This document shows, in pieces, positions 1 to 10,000 of a stretch of 64,000 nt of DNA. The stretch comes from Ditylenchus dipsaci (taxonomy: Eukaryota > Nematoda > Chromadorea > Rhabditida > Anguinidae). The notes under the pieces are model-generated. The model did not search any database. It was not told the DNA's origin and was given only the letters and a program-made list of their open reading frames with translations. How positions within the stretch are numbered: the stretch's first letter is position 1; every line of letters starts with the position of its first letter. The translations under genes were made by a program, and so were the position numbers. The DNA is taken from assembly GCA_004194705.1 (NCBI GenBank), contig SADC01000196.1, positions 82,651 through 146,650 of the forward strand, in the 5' to 3' direction.

Positions 1-288
1 AACAGAATGAATTCAAATGTCAGATGTTTACTAAATTAACACACAAAAAACCGACGTAATTATGCACCAAGCCAATAGTTAACATGGCATGACGAAGATG
101 CATCCACACGACATCGCTATCGTAAATGTAAAAGAAGACTCTACCTAGGTACTACGACCTGAGCATCACCTGGACGCCCTAAGAGGCTTCTAGATTCCTG
201 TAAGTCAAATCGCTGTTTTAGTATTATCAAACCATGTTTAGGACACGATTCAAGATAGGATACAGTGATTTTAAATTACTCACAGCTA
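1..288. other. Unassigned flank, no gene seen
   Basis: No exon with convincing splice sites or family resemblance is visible. Around 145-180 there is a short stretch of GTACTACGACCT-like sequence that belongs to a dispersed simple motif also found near 2.8, 34.2, 39.2-39.5 and 40.3 kb. Confidence 0.5.
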
Positions 289-471
289 CAGTCAACTCCG
301 ATTTAGTGTACACCCTGGGGACCTGCTCCAGGCGTACACTAATCGAGTGTACACTAAATCGAAGGTTCATTCTAGTCATTTTAATTAACCGCCGCCAAAA
401 TGATTTAATCCAGTGTACACTAAACCGAGGTGTACACTAAATCCGGTGTACACTAAATCGGGAGTTGACTG
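289..471. mobile_element. pogo/Tc1-type MITE, copy 1
   Basis: A 183-bp non-coding element with near-perfect inverted ends beginning CAGTCAACTCC and ending GGGAGTTGACTG. It is flanked by TA on both sides, the target site of Tc1/mariner/pogo transposases. The interior repeats the phrase GTGTACACTAAATCG several times in both orientations. A second copy with about 95% similarity lies at 4001-4171, which fixes the boundaries. The left arm here has lost a few bases relative to the other copy. It is non-autonomous; the mobilising transposase is not in this window. Confidence 0.88.
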
Positions 472-473
472 TA

Positions 474-739
474 ATACAAAATTTAGGATTCTGGAGGTGG
501 ATGCCCTTATTGACGAGGTACCAGGTGGTTTTCCTACCACCCTAGGATTACAGTCGACTAATGATGGTTATTTGAGAAAATATAATGTCTGCTACCACCA
601 GGACTCATACCTGTAACCTCAAAATTTGGAGTGTGGATTGAAACTTTAGTGACGTAAACTGTATGACAAAAGATGCGATGCAACTACCTGACCGATTTAT
701 GAGACAGAGGTACAATATCTACGACCCAAATTTAGAAAA
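474..739. other. Unassigned stretch
   Basis: The ORF at 413-616 is mostly a read-through of the MITE end and shows no protein character. Nothing else is recognised. Confidence 0.4.
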
Positions 740-935
740 TCTATGGCCATTTTCAAAATTCTACGGCCAAATTCAGTATTCTACGGCCAAAAAAGAACTA
801 TGACCAATAGTCAAAAAACTTAGGCCATTTTTCAAAAATCTATGCGCATTTTCAATATTCTGTGGCCTACACAAATTTATGGCCAAAATTGAATATTCTA
901 TGGCCATTTTTCACAATTCTATGGCTAAAATTGAA
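740..935. repeat. Degenerate tandem TATGGCCA repeat
   Basis: About seven imperfect units of roughly 25-30 bp built on the core TCTATGGCCATTTTTCA, alternating with its partial inverse (TCTACGGCCAAAATT). Units have drifted by substitutions and small indels, so this is an old minisatellite or the decayed subterminal array of a transposon. Confidence 0.65.
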
Positions 936-1779
936 TATCACCCAAATTAAATTTCAAGAATACTATATTTGAATCTTTTTTGTCTTGAACGGAAACTAAA
1001 ATTTAACAACTACTTTCGAATTTAAAGAGCACTTTCATCAGAAAATCGAATATTCTGAACATGAATCCGGTGTCTTATACTGTGAGCCATTTTTTTCTAC
1101 GTTTATCTAACAGTCCAGAATTCATTTTCATGTAATTTTTTAAGAACTATCAGTTGCTTACAGGGTATGTCAAAAAAATGCGGACACTTTCGAAAAAAAA
1201 ATTTCAAGTGCTTTCGCGCACCGTCTGAAATAAAAACTTTTTTGGTGTAAACAAGATGCTGAAATAACAGTTGTGAAGCCAGTACCGAGTCCTCTCATTC
1301 TGCCATAAATTTAAGTCTATCTCTGGTAGCATGAGATTAACGCCGCTTGCTGCACAGGGCTAACTCACTAAGTGGTTGATTCCCATATGCGTACGCTCGC
1401 ACTTGAAGCTGACCTCATGACCTAGGTCTTTAACTGTCCATCCTTGATACACCAAATTTGATAGGAATTCAATAGAACTTTCTAACAAGCTTTCTAGCAA
1501 GCAAGGGTCAGGGTTATTTAGTCTCGACTTGTATTATTTATCGATATTTTTTGTATTTTTGAAATAATTCCAACCAATCAATAAAGTCGGTGAGTACCAT
1601 TATTATTCGCAAAGGGCACTATTCGGCCCTTGATAGTAAGCTAAACAAAATTTTTTCCGACAATTCTGATATACCTAATTTTATAGGCGAAATTGACCAC
1701 AAAATAGTCACACAATTTAGCGAGCCTTGGTGTGTCAGTGTATCTATCATGGAACCAATTTCAAACTAGCAAATGGATA
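936..1779. other. Unassigned AT-rich stretch
   Basis: No exon structure was found. A single TACAGGGTATGTCAAAA-like end occurs near 1157 and may be one solo terminus of the CAGGGTGTC element families, but no matching second end was identified. Confidence 0.4.
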
Positions 1780-2443
1780 TAGGGCAAAGCTTTTTTGCCG
1801 CCAAAAAGCTTTTTTTGCAGCTTAAAAGCTTCTTTTTGCCGCTAATCGTACAAACGTGTAATTTTCGGTGTTTTTCTGTCGTAAATTGTATTTGACATCA
1901 GCATGTAGCCTGCAATCTCTAGTTTCGAATAAGTCATCAACTGAAACGATGTACAGGGTGTCTCAAAATTACGTTAAAATTTTCGAAATTAATATTTTGT
2001 TCAAATTTCAGTTTTTCTTTTCGTTTATTTGTTTGATACGCTTGTTTTATTGATTGTTTTCTCACTTGCGTCCCATTTGCTTAACGGCCTTTGAGTTTAT
2101 CCGTTAAATTTAATTTCTGGCGTTCCCTTTTTAATATTTCACGTGCACGCTCGATGTCGGTTCATCAATAAATTTCTATCAATTTTGAAGATATTGATGC
2201 AGTCAAGGGAGGCGAACTACGCGCCAGTTTCGTCCTTATTTGTCATCAAGGTCTTGGATTCTCGCGAATTGGGCAGCTATTCGGAGTGGCGAGGCAAACA
2301 ATCAGCAACGCGGTTCGTCGATCGGAAGAAAGTGGTGCTACCAAAAATACATTATAGTTGGCTCTAGGTAATATCGCCGACAAGTAAATTCGCCGACAGG
2401 TATATTCGCCGACAACTATTTTTTTTAAAATTTTTAAATTTTC

Positions 2444-2772
2444 AGTCTGAACCAACCAAACCAAGTGTCGTCCACTTGAAGCAATTGTTTTTTACGTTTT
2501 TCATTTTCCAAAACCTGTTTTCTGGACTAATTCGTGTATTCTGAAGATGGTTTGACAGTGGTAAAATGCTGTTTTCTCGAGTATTTTTTAGTTATGCGCA
2601 ATAATTGATTTCACCAAAATCAATTATTGCCCAAAACTCCAAAAATACTCGAGAAAACGGAATTTTGCCACTGTCAAACCATCTTCAGCATGTCCGAGCT
2701 AGTCCAGAAACAGGTTTTTAACCCGAAAACGTGAAAAAAAATTTGATCCAAGTGGACGACCACTTGGTTTTA
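2444..2772. repeat. Palindromic MITE, AAGTGGTCGTCC family, copy 1
   Basis: An almost perfect hairpin of about 330 bp. The arms read inward from AACCAAACCAAGTG through GGTTTGACAGTGG and CTCGAGTATTTTT to a centre at AATTGATTT near 2605-2620. Copies recur at 3034-3361 and, more diverged, at 63590-63930. It is non-coding. Confidence 0.8.
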
Positions 2773-2782
2773 ATGGTTTAAT

Positions 2783-2940
2783 ATACAACTTGGGTACTGC
2801 CAACTGAGTACTACCATTAAGATACCACTACTTTGAAACTACATTCTACCACCACCCAAGTACCACTCCCTAAGCACTTCCACCTGAGTACCGATACCAC
2901 TTTCTTGGTACTACCACCTCCATACACCTGGATACCCACG
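2783..2940. repeat. GTACCACCACCT-type degenerate minisatellite
   Basis: Repeated phrases such as TACTACCACCT and GAGTACCACT fill this interval between the two hairpins. The same motif family flanks other elements at 34195-34320, 39180-39480 and 40240-40330. Confidence 0.55.
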
Positions 2941-3033
2941 GGATACGAAATCACTCCAAAACTGTGGTTCCTGTAGGTTTGAAATCTTTTCTATATTTCA
3001 ACTCAGTTCTACTATATAATCCATCTACCACCT

Positions 3034-3361
3034 AAAACAAGTGGTCGTCCACTTATCAAAAAAAAATTACATTTTCGGGTTCCAAAACCTGTTTTCTGGA
3101 CTTTCTCGGACATGCTGAAGATGGTTTGACAGTGGCAATATTCCGTTTTCTCGAGTATTTTTGGAGTGTTGAGCAATAATTGATTTTGTGAAATCAATTA
3201 TTGCGCATAACTAAAAAAATACTCGAGAAAACAGCATTTTACCACTGTCAAACCATCTTCAGAATACACGAATTAGTCCAGAAAACAAATTTGGAAAATG
3301 AAAAACGTAAAAAAACAATTGCTCCAAGTGGACGACCACTTGGTTTGTTGGTTCAGACTGA
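3034..3361. repeat. Palindromic MITE, AAGTGGTCGTCC family, copy 2
   Basis: Same hairpin family as 2444-2772, with arms ending in AACAAGTGGTCGTCCACTT and GTTGGTTCAGAC. Two copies within 600 bp of each other inside one larger element suggest local hopping or duplication. Confidence 0.8.
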
Positions 3362-4000
3362 AAAATTTAAATTCCCGCAAAATTAGAGTTGTCGGCGAAT
3401 ATACCTGTCGGCGAATTTACCTGTCGGCGAATTTACTTGTCGGCGAATTTACCTGTCGGCGAATTCGTGTCGGCGAATTTACTGTCGGCGAATTTACCGT
3501 TTCCCATTATAGTTATCCTTCTCTGTTGTCATGTTCGCTATTAGTATTTGTGACTGCGTGTGGGAGATGTGCTCAGTAGTGAATAAAGATTTCTGTCCCT
3601 GTCTTATAAGCGCTATTTTATGGACGTTTCCGGGGCTCGCCGCCCGAAAACTCGGAAACGGGCCGCTAAGGTGTTATGCTGACCGATTTTTTCTTAAATG
3701 TTAACGTAATTTTGACACACCCTGTAGTTATAAAAAGTTTGAGAAATATGGAACACCTCCTGTCTCTTAAAAATAGATATTTCTCAAACTTTGTATGACT
3801 GCATCAAGTCAGTTGATACTTCATTAGAAACTAGAGATTCGCTGCTATATGCTGATGTGAAAATAAAAAATTTACGATTGAAAAAACACTGAGAAATACT
3901 TGTTTGCGCACGAATTACACGATTAGCGGCAAAAAGAAGCTTTTTTAGCTGCAAAAAAAGCTTTGTCCAAAGATATATAGGAATACAGCAAAATCAACTA

Positions 4001-4171
4001 CAGTCAACTCCCGATTTAGTGTACACCCTGGGGACCTGCTCCAGGCGTACACTAAATCGAGGGTTCATTCTAGTCATTTTAATTAACTGCCGGCCAAAAT
4101 GATTTAATCCAGGTGTACACTAAACCGAGGTGTACACTGAATCCGGTGTACACTAAATCGGGAGTTGACTG
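4001..4171. mobile_element. pogo/Tc1-type MITE, copy 2
   Basis: Full-length copy of the element at 289-471, with ends CAGTCAACTCCCGATTTAG and its inverse and TA on both sides. The better preserved inverted ends make this the reference copy in the window. Confidence 0.9.
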
Positions 4172-4384
4172 TATCAGCGAGTTGTAAGAAGAGAATTCCT
4201 AGAGGTAGACATTTTGTCATTGCATTGAGAAAAAATGCTTTTAAGATATGATGGGTTCAAAAAATTAAACCTAAAAAAAACGATGCCAACTAAGCGAAAA
4301 GTCTTTGATACAGTCAATCAGCTTGGCGAAAAAGTTTTTGATTGACTTTATAGTGACCGCACATGTAAAATATTGATGAAAGAC

Positions 4385-4745
4385 CCTAAAATGGATTTTT
4401 TTTTCAAATTTTTAGCGAAGATCGTCAATTTTAAGGCAGAAGTTTTCAAAAAGTCTTCCCTAAAGTCTTCCAACCAAAATCATGTCTTGACTTGGAATCC
4501 GTTGAGATCAGGTCGAAATAATTTTTGCGACCTGAGATAGAGTTACTTTGAGTAGATAAGCCAGAAATTTCTCACCATTTATCTACTTTCATAAAAATCT
4601 CAGTACATAAAGATTATTTCGATCTGATCTCAACGGATTCAAATTCAGGACAGGTTTATAGCTTTAGAAAAGACTTTTTCAAAACTTTTGAACCTTAAAA
4701 TGACGATTTTTCGCTAAAATGTTTAAAAAAAATTTATTCAGGGTC
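4385..4745. repeat. Palindromic MITE-like hairpin
   Basis: The arms pair over more than 100 bp: GATCGTCAATTTTAAGG and TCAACGGATTC-type sequence on the two sides, with the centre near 4560-4580. No coding potential and no reliable target duplication was found. Confidence 0.65.
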
Positions 4746-5884
4746 GCTTATTCACATACGTCCATGGCACTTTGTGATTGGTCGCATGTTTATGAATATA
4801 GGGATATAATAAGATATTTGTGTATGAAAATGACGAAAATATTTCAACGGGTTTCAAAATAAACTATAAACTCAATGAGAAAATTTGACGCTGCTGCCGT
4901 ACACCGCACCCAAGAATAGCTTCTGCGGTATAGGGTGTCGCAAAATTACGCGTGGGTTTTTTTTAAATTTGCGAGGTAGCTGCTTGTCCAGTCAATTTCG
5001 AATTTTTTTTCGAAAACCCCACTCAATGATTTTAAATGCAGATATGACAAATTTTTATCACTAACTTTGGATATAAAAAGACTGAAAAAGCAATCTTAAA
5101 AGGGGCACACGATGCAACAAAATTCAGTATGGCCAATGCGGACTAAGGGGGTCGAAAATATGTTCCTTTGTTAACTCAGCGGTTTTCAAAAGGACAACTT
5201 TTAAAACTTTAGCTAACTTTTCCAAATTTTTAAATTAATTTGAAAAATGTATGTACGTTAGAAAGCACATGCTATGGTGAGTAAAATGACATATTTATAA
5301 CTTGAAGTTGATTACAAAAATTGAAAGTACATGCACTTCAAGTTGAGGAGTGTAAAAACTGGGAACTGTTGACCAGCCAGCTACAAATGGTGATTGCTAG
5401 GCTCGTATAAATTCATTTTAAACAGGTCAAGCAGTTTTGAGCTCTTAAGAAAAAGTGCAACAACATAGAAATAAAAAAATTTTCGGCGCTAGTAGCCAAT
5501 GCAAAACCCACCCCCAGTAAGAATGAGACCTTTTAAAAATTGCTGTAACGACCCTTTGAGACTACAAGTTCAGGCTTAGCCCGTAGGCTCGGTGGGACAG
5601 CGTACAGAAGTTGTGATAAATAATTAGTTTACGCACTTTCTTCTGGTCTGGGACATGAACTTGGTACTTTTTACTTGAGTTAAAAAAGTGGAAATCGTTG
5701 AAGAGGGGGTTTCGCTACTAGGGTCAAAATTTTCAATTTTCCGTCATGGCCAACTTTTATCGAGAGGTTACTCTTTTTACAGACGTTGTGTTTAAAAAGA
5801 ACCATACTTGTTGATGACAATGAGAATTCGGCCAATTTAAATGTGCAATTCAAATGTGCAATTCAAATGTGACACTTTTTTAAT
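4746..5884. other. Intergenic, with one solo element end
   Basis: At 4935-5000 there is one end of the CAGGGTGTCGCAAAATTACG family (full copy at 21271-21663), without its partner, so it is a truncated copy. The rest shows no exon, repeat array or known family. Confidence 0.5.
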
Positions 5885-6040
5885 CCAAAATACTTGGTCA
5901 GAGACAGATTGCGACAATTCGAATTGCGCCAAGATTCAGTAACAAATTCAGTTTTTTTGAACTTAATAATTTATTACTAAATCTTGGGGCAGTTTGAATT
6001 GTCGCGAACTATCGCTGATCAAATAGTTTTTGAATTATTT
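5885..6040. repeat. Short palindromic element
   Basis: Inverted arms contain GCGACAATTCGAATTG / CAGTTTGAATTGTCGCG and AGATTCAGTAA / TTACTAAATCTT around a centre near 5965. Non-coding. Confidence 0.6.
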
Positions 6041-6214
6041 ATTGTTTGTGTATGAAAACATGAAAGACATTAAATAAGTTGTCCAGTTAGTTGAGTGGTA
6101 TGGCTGGTTCAATCTCAGGTTCAATTCCTGTGTCGGCTTTGTTATTTTTGATCATTAATGTTAATACAGAATAAATAATACAAAAAATCAATTTATGCCG
6201 AAAAAGTGTCCGCG

Positions 6215-6725
6215 CGCATTTGAATTCGCGAAATTCCTATTGTAAGCAACAAGTACGGTCCTTTAAAGGGCCATTGCCGTCTCCGACAACGGTGTCCCCG
6301 CCAATTCAAATTGTTTTTCCTTTATCGTTGGATTAGCGTACGAATTTTTCAACTTGGTTTCTAAAAAAACTATACCTAAAATTAAATTCTAGGCCTTGTT
6401 ATGTTAAAAACCAAGATATAAAATCCGTTCAAAGTTGAATGATTAGGCAAAAAAATTTGAATTGGCGGGAGACTATTCAAAACAGGTGGCAGTGGCCTTT
6501 AAAGGGCATACAGAAGTTAGAGAGACGAAAGAAGAAAAAAGGGTTGATGCCCGGGAATTCAAAAAATTTCCTAATCATCGGATATTTGTACAAATTTTGC
6601 AACTTGTTGTCTAACAAAACCATACCTGAAATTATATTCTAGGCCTTGTTTGTTAGAAACCAAGTAGAAAAGTCCGTGCAGAAGTTCAATGATTAGGAAA
6701 AAGTTTTGAATTCCCGGCACCACCT
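6215..6725. repeat. Two related palindromes in tandem
   Basis: Units at about 6300-6475 and 6550-6720 are both hairpin-like and share CAACTTGGTTTCTAA, CTAGGCCTTGTT and AATGATTAGG. Between them is CCTTTAAAGGGC, itself a short palindrome found on both sides (6260 and 6497). The layout suggests an inverted-repeat element with an internal duplication. Confidence 0.6.
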
Positions 6726-6818
6726 CTTATTAGCGTGAGCATGTCCCTTTAAATGAGGGTCAACTTTACTTTGATGTAGTGCTGCGCACACTTTATTAAA
6801 CCTAGTAATTATTTTCAG

Positions 6819-7013
6819 AGAGATTGAAGGAAATGGAGACCCAAATAAGGCTGGAGAACTGCTAAAACAAAGCATGGAAGTTTTGGCAGATCTAGGAAGG
6901 GTAGGAGAGCAGAATGATCCTGAGGGTAACTAATTTATCTTCTTTATGATTGCAAACAGGAAAATATTTAGAGGAAATGCACAACAAAAGAGGCAGTCCA
7001 GGACATGAAAAAG
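6819..7013 (+). CDS. Exon pair of the mucin-like gene
   Basis: Exon 6819-6925 follows ATTTTCAG and encodes EIEGNGDPNKAGELLKQSME and on to NDPE. The donor GGTAAC is followed by a 34-bp intron, and exon 6960-7013 after AAACAG continues in phase (G, then KYLEEMHNKRGSPGHEK) to a GTGACT donor. The one-nucleotide phase agrees at the junction, which supports real splicing. The sequence is charged and not Thr-rich, so it would be an N-terminal region. Its link to the later exons is inferred from strand and proximity only. Confidence 0.5.
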
Positions 7014-10000
7014 GTGACTGGCTGGTCACACACAGACACTGTGGTAAGCTAAATGGTCAGGGACTTGCATAAATATTGATTCTCCCTCGCAACGGTCCGA
7101 CCGCCTATTAAAATGGACATGATCAATAGTTTTTATCCAAATTAATCAAATGGGTTACATAGTTTTCGTCCTGGCTGTAAAGATGTTGTCTCGGCTCGAG
7201 AAGGCCTGGAATGTCCTAGTTAATTTTTTAGGTTTTTATCTAAGGTATATTCTTTATTAAAACACACTCTCCAATAGACGCCTTGACTGAAATTGCCGAA
7301 ATAAAATCAATTTTGATCGGCAAGGTCAAGATTTTTTGCGGATTGTAAAATGACGTCCATGTGCCTCTTTAAAAAGAATATGCAGTATGTGCATTTATTA
7401 TCTGTCCTGTATGCAAGTCTCCACGCCAATGTCGTGAATCTCTTGTTATCAGAAAAAATACTCATAAATGGACTTTAAAGCTGCCGATCACCTTATCAAC
7501 TTTTAGACTACGACCAAGCCAGAGTCTTCCAGCATCACTTCTTTGAATACTGAAACTGATGCTCCAACTACTCAAACAACCACCACACCCAGAAACCACA
7601 ACTAGCTCAACGCAGTCTCCTACATCTACTCCGCTACACGCAAATGAGGCAAATCCACAAGCGCAGTTAATTGAAAAAGTTGGAGAGGAAGCGCAGTTAG
7701 AAGACATTAGTGTGGAGAAACCAGCCAATGAAATCAAATTTGAGACTGCTCCTACCACAACTTCTGACCCTTCCACTACATCTAAAATCACCACTTCAGA
7801 GGTTGGTATCACAGAGTTGGCCACATAAAAACTAGCGACAAGATCAATCCGGATTCTTTATAGCGAGAAACCTTCGACGAATATGTTAAAATAATACAAA
7901 AATTCAAGTAAGAGTTACCTCCGTTCAGTTTGGTTAGCAAGGAAATCATTTGTCAATGCGCTGCTTATTTTTCAAGCTGCCAAAATTTTTAAATTTTGTA
8001 AAATTTCGTGTTGTCAATCAGAATCTTTTAGGAGTCTATTTAAACTTGGACGAAACCCCTTGTCAATAAATTAAAAGTTTTTTGACCAACATCCTTCACA
8101 AGTCATCAACAAACTTTTTCATTTTTTTTCAAAATTAACAAAATCACTTTACTGCGGATTTTCCCTTGCGATACCAAGCTAAAATGTCGATTGGAGTACT
8201 TCTCTAACAAGGGACCACCTCCCCGGGTGGGATTTTGAGGCCTGTTTCGCGTGAACTTTTTTTTGCATATTCGTGTAGAGCGTGTATGACTTTCCAGTGA
8301 AAACTTTCCCAGTGTTTCCCAAAAATTGGTTCCACAATCAAATCAAAGTTATAAAATGACCATGATGCTGGTATCTTGGTTGTTATTGAACATTTTTATT
8401 CAATGTCTTTTGTTCACAAAATTTTCATTTTCGAGTTGTGTGCATTTAGTACTCAAAATGACCGCTAGAATCTAGCAAACATTTTGGTAGTGAAACATCT
8501 TTCGATTTATATTTTAAAAGTTCCGAAATAACCAAAATTAGATCACGTAAGTAACAGGGTTTTACATAGATTAGGTCACGTAAAACGCTGTTATGTGACT
8601 TGCTTTTGCTGGTCTTGAATTTTTTATGTGAACTTATTATGTTTTTTTTCACCAAAATAACCACTAGAGTCCATCAAATATCTTAATAATAAAAACTTGA
8701 TAAGTTCATGTAAAAACAATTCAAGACTAGAAAAACCAAGTGACATAACAGCGTTTTGCGCGACCTAACCTCAGTAACAATCTGTTACTTGACTTAATTT
8801 TGCTTATCTCTGAATTTTTTTGTAAACATAGCGGTCATTTTGAGTACTAAATGCACATAACTCGAAAATGAAAATTTTGTGAACAAAAGACATTGAATAA
8901 AAATGTTCAATAACATCCAAGATACCAGTATCATGGTCATTTTATAACTTTGGTTTGATTGTGGAACCAATTTTGTGACAATACCGCCTCACTGGAGAGT
9001 TTCAATAGGAAGTCATACATGCTCTACAAGAATATGCAATAGAAAGTTCACGCGATAGGGCCCTCAAAATCACGCCCGGGAGGGTCCCTTGTAAAAATAA
9101 GTTCTTTGACTGTTGCATGAAAGTGGCATCTACCTAAAAATTATCAGCACAGAGTACCAGAGTAAAGAGTACAGAGTATTCTTCACCGTTAAAAGGCAAA
9201 AAAAAATTTCCAGCGCACATCTCACAAGCCAACCATTGAACTTGCTCCTTTTGAAGCTTTTCCCACAGCACCACCAGCTGACAAGACTCGAGCCCCACCT
9301 AGACTACTGGCTCAAATTGCTCGAACCATTCACAGACAGAGACCACGCCCTAACTTAGAGCCACTCAGCACTGATGCTCCTCAAACCACTTCTACAACCC
9401 ATATTACTGCTCTACCAGACAAGTTGAATAAAGGAGAAGAATATGACGAGGAAGTCGAGTCCACGACATCCACCACTCCAAGACCGTCAAGCAGAGGATC
9501 AGAACCAGATTCCCTTCCACAACCAGAATTCCTTTGTACAAAAGAAGGTTTTTGAGCATGGAGATCACCACAGAAGAATCGGAAGCTAGTACTACCAGAA
9601 GGCCATTAAACTTAGGTCTAGATCTAGAGGACAAGCCCCGCCTAGACCTAGTATTCCTGGAGCAACTCCAAATGTGGACGAGGAGACAAACGACTCGCCC
9701 TTTGATGTCAACCGAAAACACAACATTTTCGAAATTGCTGAGGATAAAAGTGACGTAGGTTTTTCCGGATCAGTAATCATTACAGAGAGGTAGTTTGTTA
9801 AGCGCATTAATATTGAACAAAAAGACCAAATCTGAAAACAAAAGGTTTCGATATAAAAAACCCTAAATTGTCCGAAAAAAAGAATTTTCAAACAGCAATT
9901 GTTAAGTTTGTAAACTAATTGCATACTTGCAATTTTTTATTTTCGAGCATTAAAAACAAAAATTAGTTATTTTGAAAATTTCAAAAACTTGTAAATTAGT

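Larger units (their letters stand above)
2360..3505. mobile_element. Mutator-like fold-back element, 9-bp TSD
   Basis: The element is bracketed by the 9-bp direct repeat ATTATAGTT at 2351-2359 and 3506-3514. Its inner ends carry inward-facing arrays of about 16 bp units with core GTCGGCGAATTTACCT: three on the left (from about 2375) and seven on the right (3391-3500). A 9-bp target duplication plus long arrayed inverted ends is the pattern of Mutator-like elements; the assignment is inference because no transposase is present. Two copies of a 330-bp palindromic MITE lie in its interior. Confidence 0.75.
1954..3724. mobile_element. CAGGGTGTC-end element with nested insertions
   Basis: Ends are CAGGGTGTCTCAAAATTACG and the inverse at 3705-3724, flanked by TA. 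The next bases (GTTAAAATTTTCG versus CATTTAAG) diverge, so the inverted ends are short. The length of 1.77 kb is mostly due to the nested 2360-3505 element; the original element was about 0.6 kb. Similar ends bound the elements at 18753, 21271 and 42351. Confidence 0.75.
1780..3970. mobile_element. Outer fold-back element hosting nested insertions
   Basis: The arms about 1785-1950 and 3790-3970 are inverted copies of each other. Both contain AAGCTTTTTT, GCGGCAAAAAGAAGC and a shared stretch around CTAGAGATTCG / CGAATCTCTAG. Between the arms lies a second, unrelated element (1954-3724), which contains a third (2360-3505), which contains two palindromic MITEs. The outer element must be the oldest insertion. 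No ORF in the arms resembles a transposase. Exact outer ends are uncertain because no target duplication could be read. Confidence 0.65.

Noticed and set aside
7462..7824. 120-codon - strand ORF rich in Val and Ser
   Set aside because: It is the shadow of the Thr-rich + strand exon, whose ACC/ACA codons read as GGT/TGT on the other strand.
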